Origin: Cladorhizidae sp. MBARI D1340-BT2 | Lineage: Eukaryota; Porifera; Demospongiae; Poecilosclerida; Cladorhizidae | Direction of reading: 5' to 3' | Assembly (NCBI GenBank): GCA_028752905.1 | Contig: JAQNBH010000012.1 | Coordinates: 24,203,816-24,267,815 of the forward strand | DNA length: 64,000 bases | Shown: one piece after another, positions 63,576-64,000 of the stretch | Layout of the letters: every line of letters starts with the position of its first letter | Position numbering within the stretch: position 1 is the stretch's first letter | Notes under the pieces: generated by a model | What the model was told of the DNA's origin: nothing | What the model saw: the letters and a program-made list of their open reading frames with translations, nothing else | The model's database searches: none | Position numbers and translations under genes: made by a program

Positions 63576-64000
63576 CATTTCCATGCACTTCTCTTTTCCC
63601 AGTATTCCAGGCTACCTACCAACAATGCCATACTCCATACATGAATGTAACTTGCAGCAATAGTCCATTGGAAACTGATAAAGCCACATCCAGCACAATC
63701 CAGTCAATAGCCTGCAACAACACTATACTCAGTGTAGCTATTAGTTTAGTGATGATTACACTTGTCCTGGTGTTAGTAGACATATTTGAATCGTGAAACA
63801 AATGATGCCAAATAGAGTGTCTTTTCAGAGTGAATATCATTGCACAAGAGTCAGACATGCTGTCATGACAAATACTCTCATGGCAGCACTCAAGCCACAT
63901 AACAAACTGATAATAACAGAGTCTGGAGAGTGTCTCAAGAAAAGTGTAACTCAAGATAGCAAAGATATACTGTATTGGGTGGCAAATTGCCACAGTGGAG
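63576..64000. other. Right-edge sequence without identified feature
   Basis: Expected to contain upstream intron of PIKfyve. Contains palindromic TGGCAAATTGCCA near 63980. No exon, element or RNA supported. Confidence 0.4.

Noticed and set aside
63616..63993. 125-codon minus-strand hydrophobic protein
   Set aside because: No domain or splice context; likely chance frame in an intron.

Overview
The window is eukaryotic genomic DNA, most likely from an invertebrate metazoan. It holds one multi-exon host gene with GT/AG introns whose phases agree from exon to exon, very abundant minisatellites, and several families of retrotransposons and DNA transposons. The TATA/CATG/TAGC-rich intron composition is reminiscent of sponges, but nothing in the window settles the phylum. 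No rRNA, convincing tRNA, CRISPR or bacterial gene is present.

Positions 1-34840 are a repeat domain. A 34-35 bp minisatellite (core AAAGGGTCATGTAAATG) fills about 16 kb and contains three near-identical copies of one dead Ty3/Gypsy element (676-5212, 10465-15000, 19688-24223). The copies share target-site duplications, flanks, LTR differences and frame breaks, so they descend from one insertion amplified in about 9.2-9.8 kb tandem units. A second, unrelated LTR element (28950-34311, minus strand) has integrase between protease and reverse transcriptase, the Gmr1-like pol order.

Positions 35676-63494, minus strand, hold 16-17 exons of PIKfyve (FAB1), the phosphatidylinositol-3-phosphate 5-kinase. 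FYVE, DEP, chaperonin-like TCP-1/cpn60 and cysteine-rich conserved regions are present in the expected order. The C-terminal kinase domain is not in the window: recognisable exons stop about 0.8 kb from the edge of the minisatellite domain. One in-frame TAA at 52003-52005 lies in a conserved stretch and needs either a short intron or a disabled allele.

The PIKfyve introns are loaded with mobile elements and tandem arrays. An 8.7-kb intron holds an apparently intact hAT transposon with TIRs, an 8-bp TSD, a TATA box and a 728-codon transposase on the opposite strand, plus an internally deleted piggyBac element bounded by TTAA. Other introns hold a decayed hAT element, two pogo/Tigger-like non-autonomous elements, a TIR element containing a tRNA-like B box, and more than ten minisatellites with different unit lengths.
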